A stretch of 64,000 nt of DNA from Pseudonocardia kujensis (GTDB lineage: Bacteria; Actinomycetota; Actinomycetes; Mycobacteriales; Pseudonocardiaceae), in assembly GCF_021283305.1 (NCBI RefSeq), contig NZ_JAJSOK010000002.1:224063-288062 (forward strand), read 5' to 3'. Each line of letters begins with the position of its first letter. Position 1 is the first letter of the stretch. A program made the translations under genes and the position numbers. Below are positions 24,981 to 33,483 of the stretch, one piece after another. The notes beneath the pieces were generated by a model that saw only the letters and a list, made by a program, of their open reading frames with translations, did no database searches and was not told the origin of the DNA.

Positions 24981-25057
24981 GCGCCGCGAGCGGGCAGCGG
25001 GGCTGGGCCGACCGGTCGGCGCACGGAACGGACGGCTCGGCGACCCGAGAACGGACG

Positions 25058-25083
25058 AAGGCCCGCCGGATCCGGCGGGCCTT
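25058..25083. terminator. Bidirectional rho-independent-type hairpin
   Basis: A perfect 26-base palindrome with 13-base arms (AAGGCCCGCCGGA / TCCGGCGGGCCTT) sits 7 bases after the tRNA-Leu 3' end on the minus strand and 77 bases after the kinase-like gene on the plus strand. It should end both convergent transcripts. Confidence 0.85.
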
Positions 25084-25090
25084 CTGGTGA

Positions 25091-25176
25091 TGGTGGGCGA
25101 GGAGGGAGTTGAACCCTCACGTCCTTTCGGACACACGGACCTGAACCGTGCGCGTCTGCCATTCCGCCACTCGCCC
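25091..25176 (-). tRNA. tRNA-Leu (CAG)
   Basis: An 86-base class II tRNA with encoded CCA. The acceptor stem is GGGCGAG / CTCGCCC. The D-arm contains TGGCGGAATGGCAGAC, the anticodon loop TTCAGGT gives CAG, the long variable arm is TGTCCGAAAGGACG, and the T-loop is GGTTCAACTCC. This tRNA-Leu sits upstream of fhaA in other actinobacteria too, which supports the local synteny. Confidence 0.96.
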
Positions 25177-25373
25177 GAGCGACTGGGAAAAGCTAGCACG
25201 GCACCGGGGAGCCCCGTGCGAGGGGGGTCCCCTACGCGATCGTCACCCGTCGACTTGGCGCGCGCGGGCGGACGGTCACCGCACCACCGGGTCGGGTGTC
25301 ACCGGACGTGGGCCTACCACGGATACCATCGGACACGCCGGTAACACGCCGAGCGGACGGAAAGGAAGATCGA

Positions 25374-26630
25374 GTGGGCCGTGTCGATCGCTTCGAACGC
25401 CGCCTCCAGGGGATGGTGGACGACGCCTTCGCGCGGGTCTTCGGAGGCAGCGTCGTTCCCCAGGAGGTCGCCCAGGCGCTGCTCAGGGAAGCCGAGGACC
25501 ATCTCCGGCAGCTCGCGGGGGGCCGGGTGCTCGCACCCAACGCCTACACCGTGCAGCTCAGCCCCGCCGATCTGGACCGCATGGCGGGCGACACCGCGGG
25601 AGTCACCGACTCGCTCTCCGCGCACGTCGCCGCGCAACTCGCCGACCAGGGATGGGACACCTACGGCGAGGTCGTAGTCTTCCTGGAGCGCTCCGAGGCG
25701 CTGCACACGGGACAGTTCCGCACCCGCTCGGCCGTGGACCCCGACGCTTCCCGTCGATCCTCCGGACGAGCACGCAACGCAGGAGAAGCACCCATGAGCC
25801 AGCAACCGGGCCACCCCGAGGAGAACGGGCAGTACGGCTACGACCGTGGCGCCCCGTACGGCCAGCAGACGTACGCGCCGCCGCAGGACCAGCACGGTCA
25901 GCAGGGCCAGCAGGGCTACGGCCAGCAGGGCCAGCAGGGCCAGCAGGGTTACGGCCAGCAGGGCGGGTACGACCAGCAGGGCGGGTACGACCAGCAGGCC
26001 TACGGCCAGCAGGGCGGCTACCCCCAGCAGGGCTACGACCAGGGCTACGGCCAGCAGCAGGGCTACGGCCAGCAGTACGGCGGCCAGCCGGGCTACGGCC
26101 AGCAGGGCGGCTACCCGCAGCAGGGCTACGACCAGGGCTACGACGGCGGCCAGCAGTACGGCGGCCAGCAGGCCTACGCCCAGCCCGGCTACGGCCAGCC
26201 CCAGTACGGCCAGCAGGGTTACGCGCAGCCCGGGTACGACGGCTACGGCCAGCAGTACGACCAGGGCTACGACGGCGGCTACGACCAGCAGGGCTACGGC
26301 CAGCAGCAGGGCTGGGGCGGCCAGCCGGGCTACGGCCAGCAGCTGCAGGCCACGCTGACCCTCGACGACGGCTCGGGCCGCAGCTACCCGCTGACCGAGG
26401 GCACGCACGTCATCGGGCGCGGGCAGGACTCCAACTTCCGGCTCCCGGACACCGGCGTCTCGCGCCGGCACCTGGAGATCAGCTGGGACGGGCACGCCGC
26501 CACGCTGTCGGACCTCGGCTCCACGAACGGCACCACCGTGAACGGCAACCCGGTGCAGCAGTGGCAGCTCACGGACGGCGACGTGATCCGGGTCGGGCAC
26601 TCCAGCCTGGTCTTCCGCACCCAGGGCTGA
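25374..26630 (+). CDS. fhaA: FhaA: DUF3662 and FHA domain protein
   Basis: Protein of 418 residues. Residues 1-115 are the DUF3662 domain ([19 protein letters not shown]). Residues about 140-325 are a Gln/Gly/Tyr repeat region built from [11 protein letters not shown] and GYPQQ units. Residues about 328-415 are an FHA domain ([33 protein letters not shown]) that binds phosphothreonine. FhaA reads PknA/PknB phosphorylation and, in mycobacteria, binds phosphorylated MviN to check peptidoglycan synthesis. The start is the GTG behind AAAGGAAG. First gene of the fha-pstP-rodA-pbpA-pknAB group. Confidence 0.95.
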   Translation: MGRVDRFERRLQGMVDDAFARVFGGSVVPQEVAQALLREAEDHLRQLAGGRVLAPNAYTVQLSPADLDRMAGDTAGVTDSLSAHVAAQLADQGWDTYGEVVVFLERSEALHTGQFRTRSAVDPDASRRSSGRARNAGEAPMSQQPGHPEENGQYGYDRGAPYGQQTYAPPQDQHGQQGQQGYGQQGQQGQQGYGQQGGYDQQGGYDQQAYGQQGGYPQQGYDQGYGQQQGYGQQYGGQPGYGQQGGYPQQGYDQGYDGGQQYGGQQAYAQPGYGQPQYGQQGYAQPGYDGYGQQYDQGYDGGYDQQGYGQQQGWGGQPGYGQQLQATLTLDDGSGRSYPLTEGTHVIGRGQDSNFRLPDTGVSRRHLEISWDGHAATLSDLGSTNGTTVNGNPVQQWQLTDGDVIRVGHSSLVFRTQG

Positions 26631-26733
26631 GCCGACCCGCGGTCCGGGCGGGAGGTCGTGCGGGCGGGGTCGGTAGGCTGCACCGTCCCTGCTTCGTCCC
26701 CTGCCCACCTCACGAGATCGGAGTGCCCGGCGA

Positions 26734-27192
26734 GTGCCCGAATTGGTGCTGCAGCTGACCAGAGCGGGTTTCCTCGCCCTGCTCTGGCTGTTCGTGCTGG
26801 TCGCGCTGCGGGTGGTCCGGTCGGACCTCTACGCGGCGTCCGGCCTGCGGGCGATCATGCCCGGTGGCGGGCGGGTCACGGCCCGCGCGGGACGCAGCCG
26901 GACCGCCCGGCAGCTGCTGGTCACGCAGGGGCCGCTGGCCGGCACCCGGATCACGTTGGACTCGCGGCCGATCCTCGTCGGCCGCGCGGACGACTCGACC
27001 CTCAAGCTCGACGACGACTACGCCTCCACCCGGCACGCGCGGATCAGCCAGCAGGGCGAGGAGTGGTACGTCGAGGACCTCGGGTCGACGAACGGGACCT
27101 ACCTGGACCGGGCTAAGGTCACCGGACCCACCCGGGTGCCCCTGGGGGTCCCTGTCCGTATCGGCAAGACGGTGATCGAGCTGCGCTCATGA
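26734..27192 (+). CDS. fhaB: FhaB (FipA): membrane-anchored FHA protein
   Basis: Protein of 152 residues. An N-terminal transmembrane helix (AGFLALLWLFVLVALRVV) is followed by a basic linker and an FHA domain over residues about 65-150 with the phosphothreonine-binding residues in ILVGRADDSTLKLDD, STRHARI and LGSTNGTYLD. In mycobacteria FipA links PknA signalling to FtsZ and FtsQ at the septum. A TAGGCT at 26674-26679 may be a -10 for an internal promoter. The stop overlaps the pstP start by 4 bases. Confidence 0.93.
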   Translation: MPELVLQLTRAGFLALLWLFVLVALRVVRSDLYAASGLRAIMPGGGRVTARAGRSRTARQLLVTQGPLAGTRITLDSRPILVGRADDSTLKLDDDYASTRHARISQQGEEWYVEDLGSTNGTYLDRAKVTGPTRVPLGVPVRIGKTVIELRS

Positions 27193-28544
27193 CGCTGGTC
27201 CTGCGCTACTCCGCCCGCAGCGATCGCGGGCTCGTCCGGCAGAACAACCAGGACGCGGTCTACGCCGGTCCGCGGCTGCTGGCGCTGGCCGACGGGATGG
27301 GCGGGCACGCCGCCGGCGAGGTGGCGTCGTCCCTGGTCATCTCCGCCCTGGCCCCGCTCGACGAGGACCAGCCCGGCGACGACCTGCTGGCCGAGCTGCG
27401 CGAGGCCACCTTCGAGGGCAACGCGGCCATCACCCGGCACGTCGCCGAGTCCCCCGACCTCGAGGGCATGGGCACCACGCTGACCGCGATCCTGTTCGCG
27501 GGCAACCGGCTCGGCCTGGTCCACGTCGGCGACTCGCGGTGCTACCAGCTCCGCGACGGGGCCTTCACCCAGATCACCAAGGACGACACGTTCGTCCAGT
27601 CGCTGATCGACGAGGGCCGGATCAGCGAGGACGAGGCGCACACCCACCCGCAGCGCTCGCTGCTGCTGCGGGCGATCACCGGGGCCGAGGTCGAGCCCTC
27701 GCTGACCATCCGCGAGGCCCGCGCCGGCGACCGCTACCTGCTCTGCTCGGACGGGCTGTCCGGCCCGGTGAGCGACGAGACGCTGGCCGAGACCCTGCGC
27801 GAGTACCGCGACCCCCGCCAGTGCGCCGACCGGCTCATCGAGCTGGCCCTGCGCGGCGGCGGCCCGGACAACATCACCTGCATCGTCGCCGACGTCCTCG
27901 ACGTGGACTACGGCGACGACGCCCCGATCATCGGGGGCGCGGCGGGCGACGGCAGCGACGACGGGATCGCCGGCGCCGACACGGCCGCGTCGCGGGCCTC
28001 GGCGACCACCCTCCCCCGCGCCCTGCCCCGCCGCGTCGAGCCGGCGACCGCGCCCCGGCCGGACCGCCCGCACCGGCGCACCGCGGTGCGGGTCGGGATC
28101 GCGGTCGCGGGTCTGCTCGTCCTCCTCGCCGTGGGCGGGTGGCTGGCGCGCAGCTGGGTGCTGCAGCAGTACTACGTCGGGACCGAGGCCCAACAGGTCG
28201 TGATCTACCAGGGGGTGCGCGGGAGCGTGCTGGGCGTGCCGTTGCAGACCGTGGCCGAGCGGACGGACATCACCCTGTCCGACCTGCCCGAGGACGCGCG
28301 CAGCACGGTCGCCGCCGGCATCCCCGCCTCGGACGGCCTCGACTCCGCGCGCGGCACCGTCGCCCGGCTGCACCAGCGCATGCTGCCGGTCTGCCCCGTC
28401 GAACAGCCCGCCACGCCCACGCCGGCCGCCCCGCCGGCCCCCGCCGGTGCCGCGCAGCCCGACCCGAACGCGCCGCCCACCGACACCACCCCGCTGCCGA
28501 CCGTCACCCCCGAGCCGGGCTTGACCTGCCGGCCGGCGAGCTGA
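27189..28544 (+). CDS. pstP: PstP: PP2C-type Ser/Thr protein phosphatase
   Basis: Protein of 451 residues. The PP2C catalytic domain covers residues 1-240 with its metal-binding aspartates in LADGMGGHAAGE, GDSRCYQLRDG, LCSDGLSG and GGPDNITCIVAD. A linker leads to one transmembrane helix at about 298-320 and an outer domain of about 125 residues ending in a Pro-rich tail. PstP removes phosphates from PknA, PknB and their targets (PBPs, FHA proteins). The first ATG overlaps the fhaB stop and the stop overlaps the rodA start, so the operon is translationally coupled. Confidence 0.95.
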   Translation: MTLVLRYSARSDRGLVRQNNQDAVYAGPRLLALADGMGGHAAGEVASSLVISALAPLDEDQPGDDLLAELREATFEGNAAITRHVAESPDLEGMGTTLTAILFAGNRLGLVHVGDSRCYQLRDGAFTQITKDDTFVQSLIDEGRISEDEAHTHPQRSLLLRAITGAEVEPSLTIREARAGDRYLLCSDGLSGPVSDETLAETLREYRDPRQCADRLIELALRGGGPDNITCIVADVLDVDYGDDAPIIGGAAGDGSDDGIAGADTAASRASATTLPRALPRRVEPATAPRPDRPHRRTAVRVGIAVAGLLVLLAVGGWLARSWVLQQYYVGTEAQQVVIYQGVRGSVLGVPLQTVAERTDITLSDLPEDARSTVAAGIPASDGLDSARGTVARLHQRMLPVCPVEQPATPTPAAPPAPAGAAQPDPNAPPTDTTPLPTVTPEPGLTCRPAS

Positions 28545-30046
28545 TGGCGGCCCCGGAGTCGACGGCGGCCCGGCCGGGCGGGGCGAACGGCCGGGAGGGC
28601 GGCCCCGTGCTGCCCACCGGGCGCACCATCGAGCTGCTGTTGCTGGTGTTCGCCGCGGTCATCGTGACCGGCGCGCTGGTGCTGGTGGAGGCGAACCAGG
28701 AGCAGGAGCTCACCCCGACGCTGCTCTACGTGGGGCTGGCGTACCTGGTGGTGCTCACGCTCGCGCACCTGGCGGTGCGGAGGTTCGCGCCCTACGCCGA
28801 CCCGCTGATCCTGCCCTCGGTCGCCCTGCTCAACGGCCTGGGCCTGGTGATGATCCACCGGCTCGACCTGGCCGACCAGGACCGCGCGGCACTGCTCGGC
28901 CAGCCCGTGCCGGACTCGCTGGTGTTCAAGCAGATCCTGTGGACGGCCGTCGGGCTGGCCCTGTTCATCGCCGTGCTGTGGCGGGTCTCCGACCACCGCA
29001 CGCTGGCGCGCTACGGCTTCACCTGCGGCCTCGTCGGCCTGGTGCTGCTGGCCCTGCCCGGCCTGCTGCCGTCGTCGATCTCCGAGGTCAACGGCGCGAA
29101 GCTGTGGATCCGCGTCGGCGGCGCCGGCATCCAGCCCGGCGAGTTCGCCAAGATCCTGCTGATCATCTTCTTCGCCGCGTTCCTGGTGCAGAAGCGGGAC
29201 CTGTTCTCCACGGCCGGGCGCCGGTTCCTCGGCATGGAGCTGCCGCGCGCCCGCGACCTCGCGCCGCTGCTGGTGGCGTGGGGGCTCTCGGTCGGCGTGC
29301 TCGTGGTCGAGCGCGATCTCGGCTCCTCGCTGCTGTTCTTCGGGATCCTGCTGGTCCTGCTGTACGCGGCCACCGAGCGCGTGTCCTGGATGCTGATCGG
29401 CCTCGGGTTCTTCGTGATCGGCGCGCTGATCGCCTACCAGCTGTTCGGACACGTGCAGGTCCGCGTGCAGGTGTGGCTGGACCCCTTCTCGGACTACGAG
29501 AACCGCGGCTACCAGATCGCGCAGGCACTGTTCGGGCTCGGCACCGGCGGCGTCGGCGGCACCGGCCTGGGCGCGGGCCGCCCCGACCTGGTGCCCTTCG
29601 CCGAGAGCGACTTCATCTGGTCCTCGCTCGGCGAGGAGCTGGGGCTGATCGGGCTGGCCTCGATCCTGGTCGTCTACCTGGTGCTGATCACCCGCGGCCT
29701 GCGCAGCGCGCTCGCGGTGCGGGACAGCTTCGGGAAGCTGCTGGCCACCGGCCTGTCGTTCGCGGTGGCGCTGCAGATCTTCGTGGTCATCGGCGGCGTC
29801 ACCAAGCTGATCCCGCTGACCGGCCTGACCCTGCCGTTCCTGTCCTACGGCGGGTCGTCGCTCGTGGCGAACTACGCTCTCGTCGCGATGCTCCTGCGGA
29901 TCTCGAACGCGGCGCGGGCCCCGCTCACGCGCCGGCCCGCCGCCCCCGCCGTCCCGATCGCCGATGCCGGCACCGAACTGGTCCAGCGCCCGGCCGTCGG
30001 CCCGACGACCGGACCCCTCCCCGGCCCGACGGGGGGCCGCCCGTGA
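28544..30046 (+). CDS. rodA: RodA: peptidoglycan glycosyltransferase of the SEDS family
   Basis: Protein of 500 residues with about ten transmembrane helices and the SEDS signature blocks: GAKLWIRVGGAGIQPGEFAK (substrate cleft), ERDLGSSLLFFGI with the catalytic Asp region, and GLTLPFLSYGGSSL near the C-terminus. It polymerises lipid II into glycan strands, working with the transpeptidase PbpA encoded next. The ATG shares bases with the pstP stop (TGATG). The C-terminal cytoplasmic tail is Pro/Ala-rich. Confidence 0.95.
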   Translation: MAAPESTAARPGGANGREGGPVLPTGRTIELLLLVFAAVIVTGALVLVEANQEQELTPTLLYVGLAYLVVLTLAHLAVRRFAPYADPLILPSVALLNGLGLVMIHRLDLADQDRAALLGQPVPDSLVFKQILWTAVGLALFIAVLWRVSDHRTLARYGFTCGLVGLVLLALPGLLPSSISEVNGAKLWIRVGGAGIQPGEFAKILLIIFFAAFLVQKRDLFSTAGRRFLGMELPRARDLAPLLVAWGLSVGVLVVERDLGSSLLFFGILLVLLYAATERVSWMLIGLGFFVIGALIAYQLFGHVQVRVQVWLDPFSDYENRGYQIAQALFGLGTGGVGGTGLGAGRPDLVPFAESDFIWSSLGEELGLIGLASILVVYLVLITRGLRSALAVRDSFGKLLATGLSFAVALQIFVVIGGVTKLIPLTGLTLPFLSYGGSSLVANYALVAMLLRISNAARAPLTRRPAAPAVPIADAGTELVQRPAVGPTTGPLPGPTGGRP

Positions 30047-31512
30047 ACACCCCGATCCGCCGGATCGCCATCGCCGTGATGGCGCTGATCCTGCTGCTGC
30101 TCGGCAACCTGACCTACGTGCAGGTCGTGAAGGCCGGCGACTACCGGGACGACCCGCGCAACCAGCGGGTCCTGCTCGCCGAGTACGCCCGCAAGCGCGG
30201 CCAGATCTCGGCCGACGGGCAGGTGCTCGCGCAGAGCGTCGAGACGGACGACCGGCTCAAGTACCAGCGCCAGTACACGGACGGGCCGGCCTACTCGCCG
30301 CTGACCGGCTACTACTCGGTCATCTACAGCTCCAGCGGCATCGAGCGGTACGCGGACCCGGTGCTCAACGGCAGCGACGACCGGCTGTTCGCCCGCCGGC
30401 TCTCGGACCTGATCACCGGGCGGGACCCGAGCGGCGGCAACGTCGTGCTCACGGTCAAGCCGTCCGTGCAGGAGCGGGCGTACGAGGAGATGTCGAAGAA
30501 GGGCTACGAGGGCGCGGTCGTGGCCCTGCAGCCCAAGACCGGCGAGATCCTGGCGATGGTGTCCACGCCGTCGTTCGACCCGAACCCGCTGGCCAGCCAC
30601 AGCTCCGGCACCCAGCAGCAGGCGTGGAAGGCCGACAACAATGCGGACCCGGCGACCCTGCCGAACCGCGCGATCGACCAGACCTTCCCGCCGGGGTCGA
30701 CGTTCAAGCTCGTCGACACCGCGGCCGCGCTGCAGAACGGCTACACCCCGGACAGCCAGCTCACCGCGGCCCCGAACATCACGCTGACCGGCACGAACAC
30801 CACGCTGGAGAACTACGCCGGCACCCAGTGCGGCACCGGCCAGACCGCGTCGTTGCGCGAGGCGCTGGCGCGCTCCTGCAACACGGCGTTCGCGCAGCTC
30901 GGCGGCGAGCTCGGGGCGGACAAGATCCGGGCCCAGGCGGACGCGTTCGGCATCGGGCGCTCCGACCTGTCGATCCCGATGCCGGTCACGGCCTCGGGCG
31001 TCGGCGACCTGCCGGACACCGCGGCCGTTCAGCAGTCCGCGATCGGCCAGCGGGACGTGCGGCTGACCCCGCTGCAGAACGCCATGATCGTCGCCTCGAT
31101 CGCCAACGGCGGGCAGACCATGGCGCCGCACCTCATCAAGGAGGTGCAGGGCCCCAACCTCGACGTCATCGACACCACGGAGCCGGACCGGCTCGGCCGC
31201 TCGATGCCGGCCGGCGTCGCCTCCACGCTCACGGACCTGATGCTCGGCTCCGAGGCGCGCACCTCGGGCGGCGGCAAGATCACCGGCGTCCAGATCGCGT
31301 CGAAGACGGGCACCGCGGAGCACGGCACCGACCCCAAGAACACCCCGCCGCACGCCTGGTACGTCGCCTTCGCCCCGGCGAACGACCCGCAGGTCGCGGT
31401 GGCCGTCCTCGTGGAGAACGGCGGCGACCGGGCCCTCGAGGCGACCGGCGGGTCCGTCGCCGCCCCGATCGGGCGGGCCGTGATCGCGGAGGCGTTGCGG
31501 GGCGGCCAGTGA
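30043..31512 (+). CDS. pbpA: PbpA: class B penicillin-binding protein
   Basis: Protein of 489 residues. One N-terminal transmembrane helix (AIAVMALILLLLGNLTYV) is followed by a dimerisation-type domain and a transpeptidase domain. Active-site motifs are SxxK at Ser219-Lys222 (PPGSTFKLV), SCN (ARSCNTAF) and KTG (IASKTGTAE). It cross-links peptidoglycan outside the cell, paired with RodA; in mycobacteria PbpA is a PknB target needed for division. The GTG overlaps the rodA stop and the stop overlaps pknA, both by 4 bases. Confidence 0.95.
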   Translation: MNTPIRRIAIAVMALILLLLGNLTYVQVVKAGDYRDDPRNQRVLLAEYARKRGQISADGQVLAQSVETDDRLKYQRQYTDGPAYSPLTGYYSVIYSSSGIERYADPVLNGSDDRLFARRLSDLITGRDPSGGNVVLTVKPSVQERAYEEMSKKGYEGAVVALQPKTGEILAMVSTPSFDPNPLASHSSGTQQQAWKADNNADPATLPNRAIDQTFPPGSTFKLVDTAAALQNGYTPDSQLTAAPNITLTGTNTTLENYAGTQCGTGQTASLREALARSCNTAFAQLGGELGADKIRAQADAFGIGRSDLSIPMPVTASGVGDLPDTAAVQQSAIGQRDVRLTPLQNAMIVASIANGGQTMAPHLIKEVQGPNLDVIDTTEPDRLGRSMPAGVASTLTDLMLGSEARTSGGGKITGVQIASKTGTAEHGTDPKNTPPHAWYVAFAPANDPQVAVAVLVENGGDRALEATGGSVAAPIGRAVIAEALRGGQ

Positions 31513-33374
31513 CGGCCGCGGGCGGCCCGCTCCCCGTCCCCGGCAGCCTCGCCGCGGGCCGGCTCATCGCCGACCGCTACAAGCTGGAACGGCGGATCGC
31601 CGTCGGCGGGATGGGCGAGGTCTGGGAGGCGCTCGACGAGCGGCTCGGCCGCCACGTGGCCGTCAAGGTGCTGCGCGGCGAGCTCTCCGACGACGACGAG
31701 TTCCTCCACCGCTTCCGCATCGAGGCCCGCACGGTGGCCTCGCTCAACCACTCCGGCGTCGCGGCCATCCACGACTACGGCGAGGACGAGGTCACCCAGG
31801 ACGGCCGGCGCACGGCGTACCTGGTGATGGAGCTGGTGCGGGGCGAGCCGTTGTCCGCGGTGATCGCGCGCGGCCCGATGGACCCCGGCGAGACGATGCG
31901 GATCATGGAGCAGGCCGCCCACTCGCTCTACGCGGCCCACGAGCGCGGGTTCGTGCACCGGGACGTGAAGCCGGGAAACATCCTCATCCGCGTCGACGGC
32001 ACCGTGAAGCTCACGGACTTCGGCATCGCCAAGGCCGCCAACGCCGTCCCGGTCACGCGCACCGGCATGGTGATGGGCACGGCCCACTACATCGCGCCGG
32101 AGCAGGCCAGCGGCGGCGAGGCCGGGCCGGAGGGCGACGTCTACTCGCTCGGCATCGTCGGCTACGAGTGCCTGGCGGGCCACCGCCCGTTCCGCGCCGA
32201 CAACGCCGTGGCCGTCGCGATGATGCAGGTCCGGGACGAGCCGCCGCCGCTGCCGGAGTCCGTGCCGTGGCGGGTCCGGCAGCTGATCGAGACGATCCTG
32301 GTCAAGGACCCGGACCGGCGGTACGCCGACGGGGCCGAGCTCGCCGCCGCCGTCGCCGCGGTGCGCCGCGAGGAGGCGCTGCCCACCCCGAACCGGATGA
32401 CCGCCCAGGGGCTGCGGCTGCCGTCCGCCGGACCGGTCGGGGCTGCCGCCGGCGAGCCCGCCGGCGCCGCCGAGAGCCCCACCACGCACCGCCGCCGCAG
32501 CAAGCGGGAGCGGCGGGCCACCCGGGGGCGGGACCGGAGCCGGGGCGCGTCCTCGCCGTCGGCGACGTCGTCGGGCGGCTCCCGTGCGGTGGGGTCGGCC
32601 GAGGTCTCCTCCATCCCGTCCCTGCCGCCGGTGTCTCCCACGGCGTCTCCCACGGTGTCTCCCCCCGGGTCGCACTCGCCCGCCTCGCCTGCCACCGCCT
32701 CGTCCTCCCCTGCCGCGTCCTCCACCCCCTCGCCCGCCACCGCGTCGCCCGCGCCCGGGACCCGGCCGGAGGCGCGGCCCGAGTCCCCGGCGCGCGGCGG
32801 GCCGGCCACGCCGGCCCCGAACCGGTCCGGGTCGGGGCGTCGGACCGCCGAGCCGGACCCGGGCGGGCGCCCGTCACCCGGCGGCACCGCCTCCGGCCCG
32901 CAGGCGCTCCGCTCGCCGACCCCGGGCGGCGAGGCCCCCCGGCCCTCGCCGAACCCCACCGGTCCCGGCGGCTCCGCGCGCACCGCGACCCCGGCGCCCG
33001 GGAGCGCGACCCGCACGGCCTCCGGGCCGCCGACCCCCGGGGCCGCGTCACGCACGCCCCCGCCCCGGCCGCCGGTCGCGCCCGCGCCGCCGACCGAGCC
33101 GCTCAAGCTCGTCGCCCGGCAGCAGTCGCAGCGCTCGGGCCAGGTGCTGCTCGTGGCCTTCGTGCTGCTGATCGTGGCGGCCGTCGTCGTGGCGGCGCTC
33201 ACGGTCCCCAAGCTGTTCGCCGACGCCCCCGCACCGTCCACCGGGCCCGTACCGGACGGAACGCACACGAGCACCCCGCCGGGTAGCGTGTCCGGCCAGG
33301 TGGCCGTCCTCGCCCGTCCGGCGGCACCGGCCGGACCCACGGCCGTCCCGACCCGCACGGAGGAGGCCCGGTGA
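31509..33374 (+). CDS. pknA: PknA: membrane Ser/Thr protein kinase
   Basis: Protein of 621 residues. The kinase domain spans about 18-280: IAVGGMGEVWEA as P-loop, VAVKVL with the ATP-binding Lys, FVHRDVKPGNIL as catalytic loop, LTDFGIAKA as DFG, and TRTGMVMGTAHYIAPEQ as activation loop. Residues about 310-525 are a Pro/Ser/Thr-rich linker, much longer than in mycobacterial PknA. One transmembrane helix lies at about 541-564, followed by a short outer tail without PASTA domains. It controls cell shape and division with PknB. Confidence 0.94.
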   Translation: MTAAGGPLPVPGSLAAGRLIADRYKLERRIAVGGMGEVWEALDERLGRHVAVKVLRGELSDDDEFLHRFRIEARTVASLNHSGVAAIHDYGEDEVTQDGRRTAYLVMELVRGEPLSAVIARGPMDPGETMRIMEQAAHSLYAAHERGFVHRDVKPGNILIRVDGTVKLTDFGIAKAANAVPVTRTGMVMGTAHYIAPEQASGGEAGPEGDVYSLGIVGYECLAGHRPFRADNAVAVAMMQVRDEPPPLPESVPWRVRQLIETILVKDPDRRYADGAELAAAVAAVRREEALPTPNRMTAQGLRLPSAGPVGAAAGEPAGAAESPTTHRRRSKRERRATRGRDRSRGASSPSATSSGGSRAVGSAEVSSIPSLPPVSPTASPTVSPPGSHSPASPATASSSPAASSTPSPATASPAPGTRPEARPESPARGGPATPAPNRSGSGRRTAEPDPGGRPSPGGTASGPQALRSPTPGGEAPRPSPNPTGPGGSARTATPAPGSATRTASGPPTPGAASRTPPPRPPVAPAPPTEPLKLVARQQSQRSGQVLLVAFVLLIVAAVVVAALTVPKLFADAPAPSTGPVPDGTHTSTPPGSVSGQVAVLARPAAPAGPTAVPTRTEEAR

Positions 33375-33483
33375 GCCCTCGCAGTCGCCGGGTCGGCGCA
33401 CGTTCGGGGTGGCCGGGGACCGCGGCGTCGCACGGCCCGGGCATGATGAGACCCGCCCCCCACCCCCTCAGGAACCGGACCCG

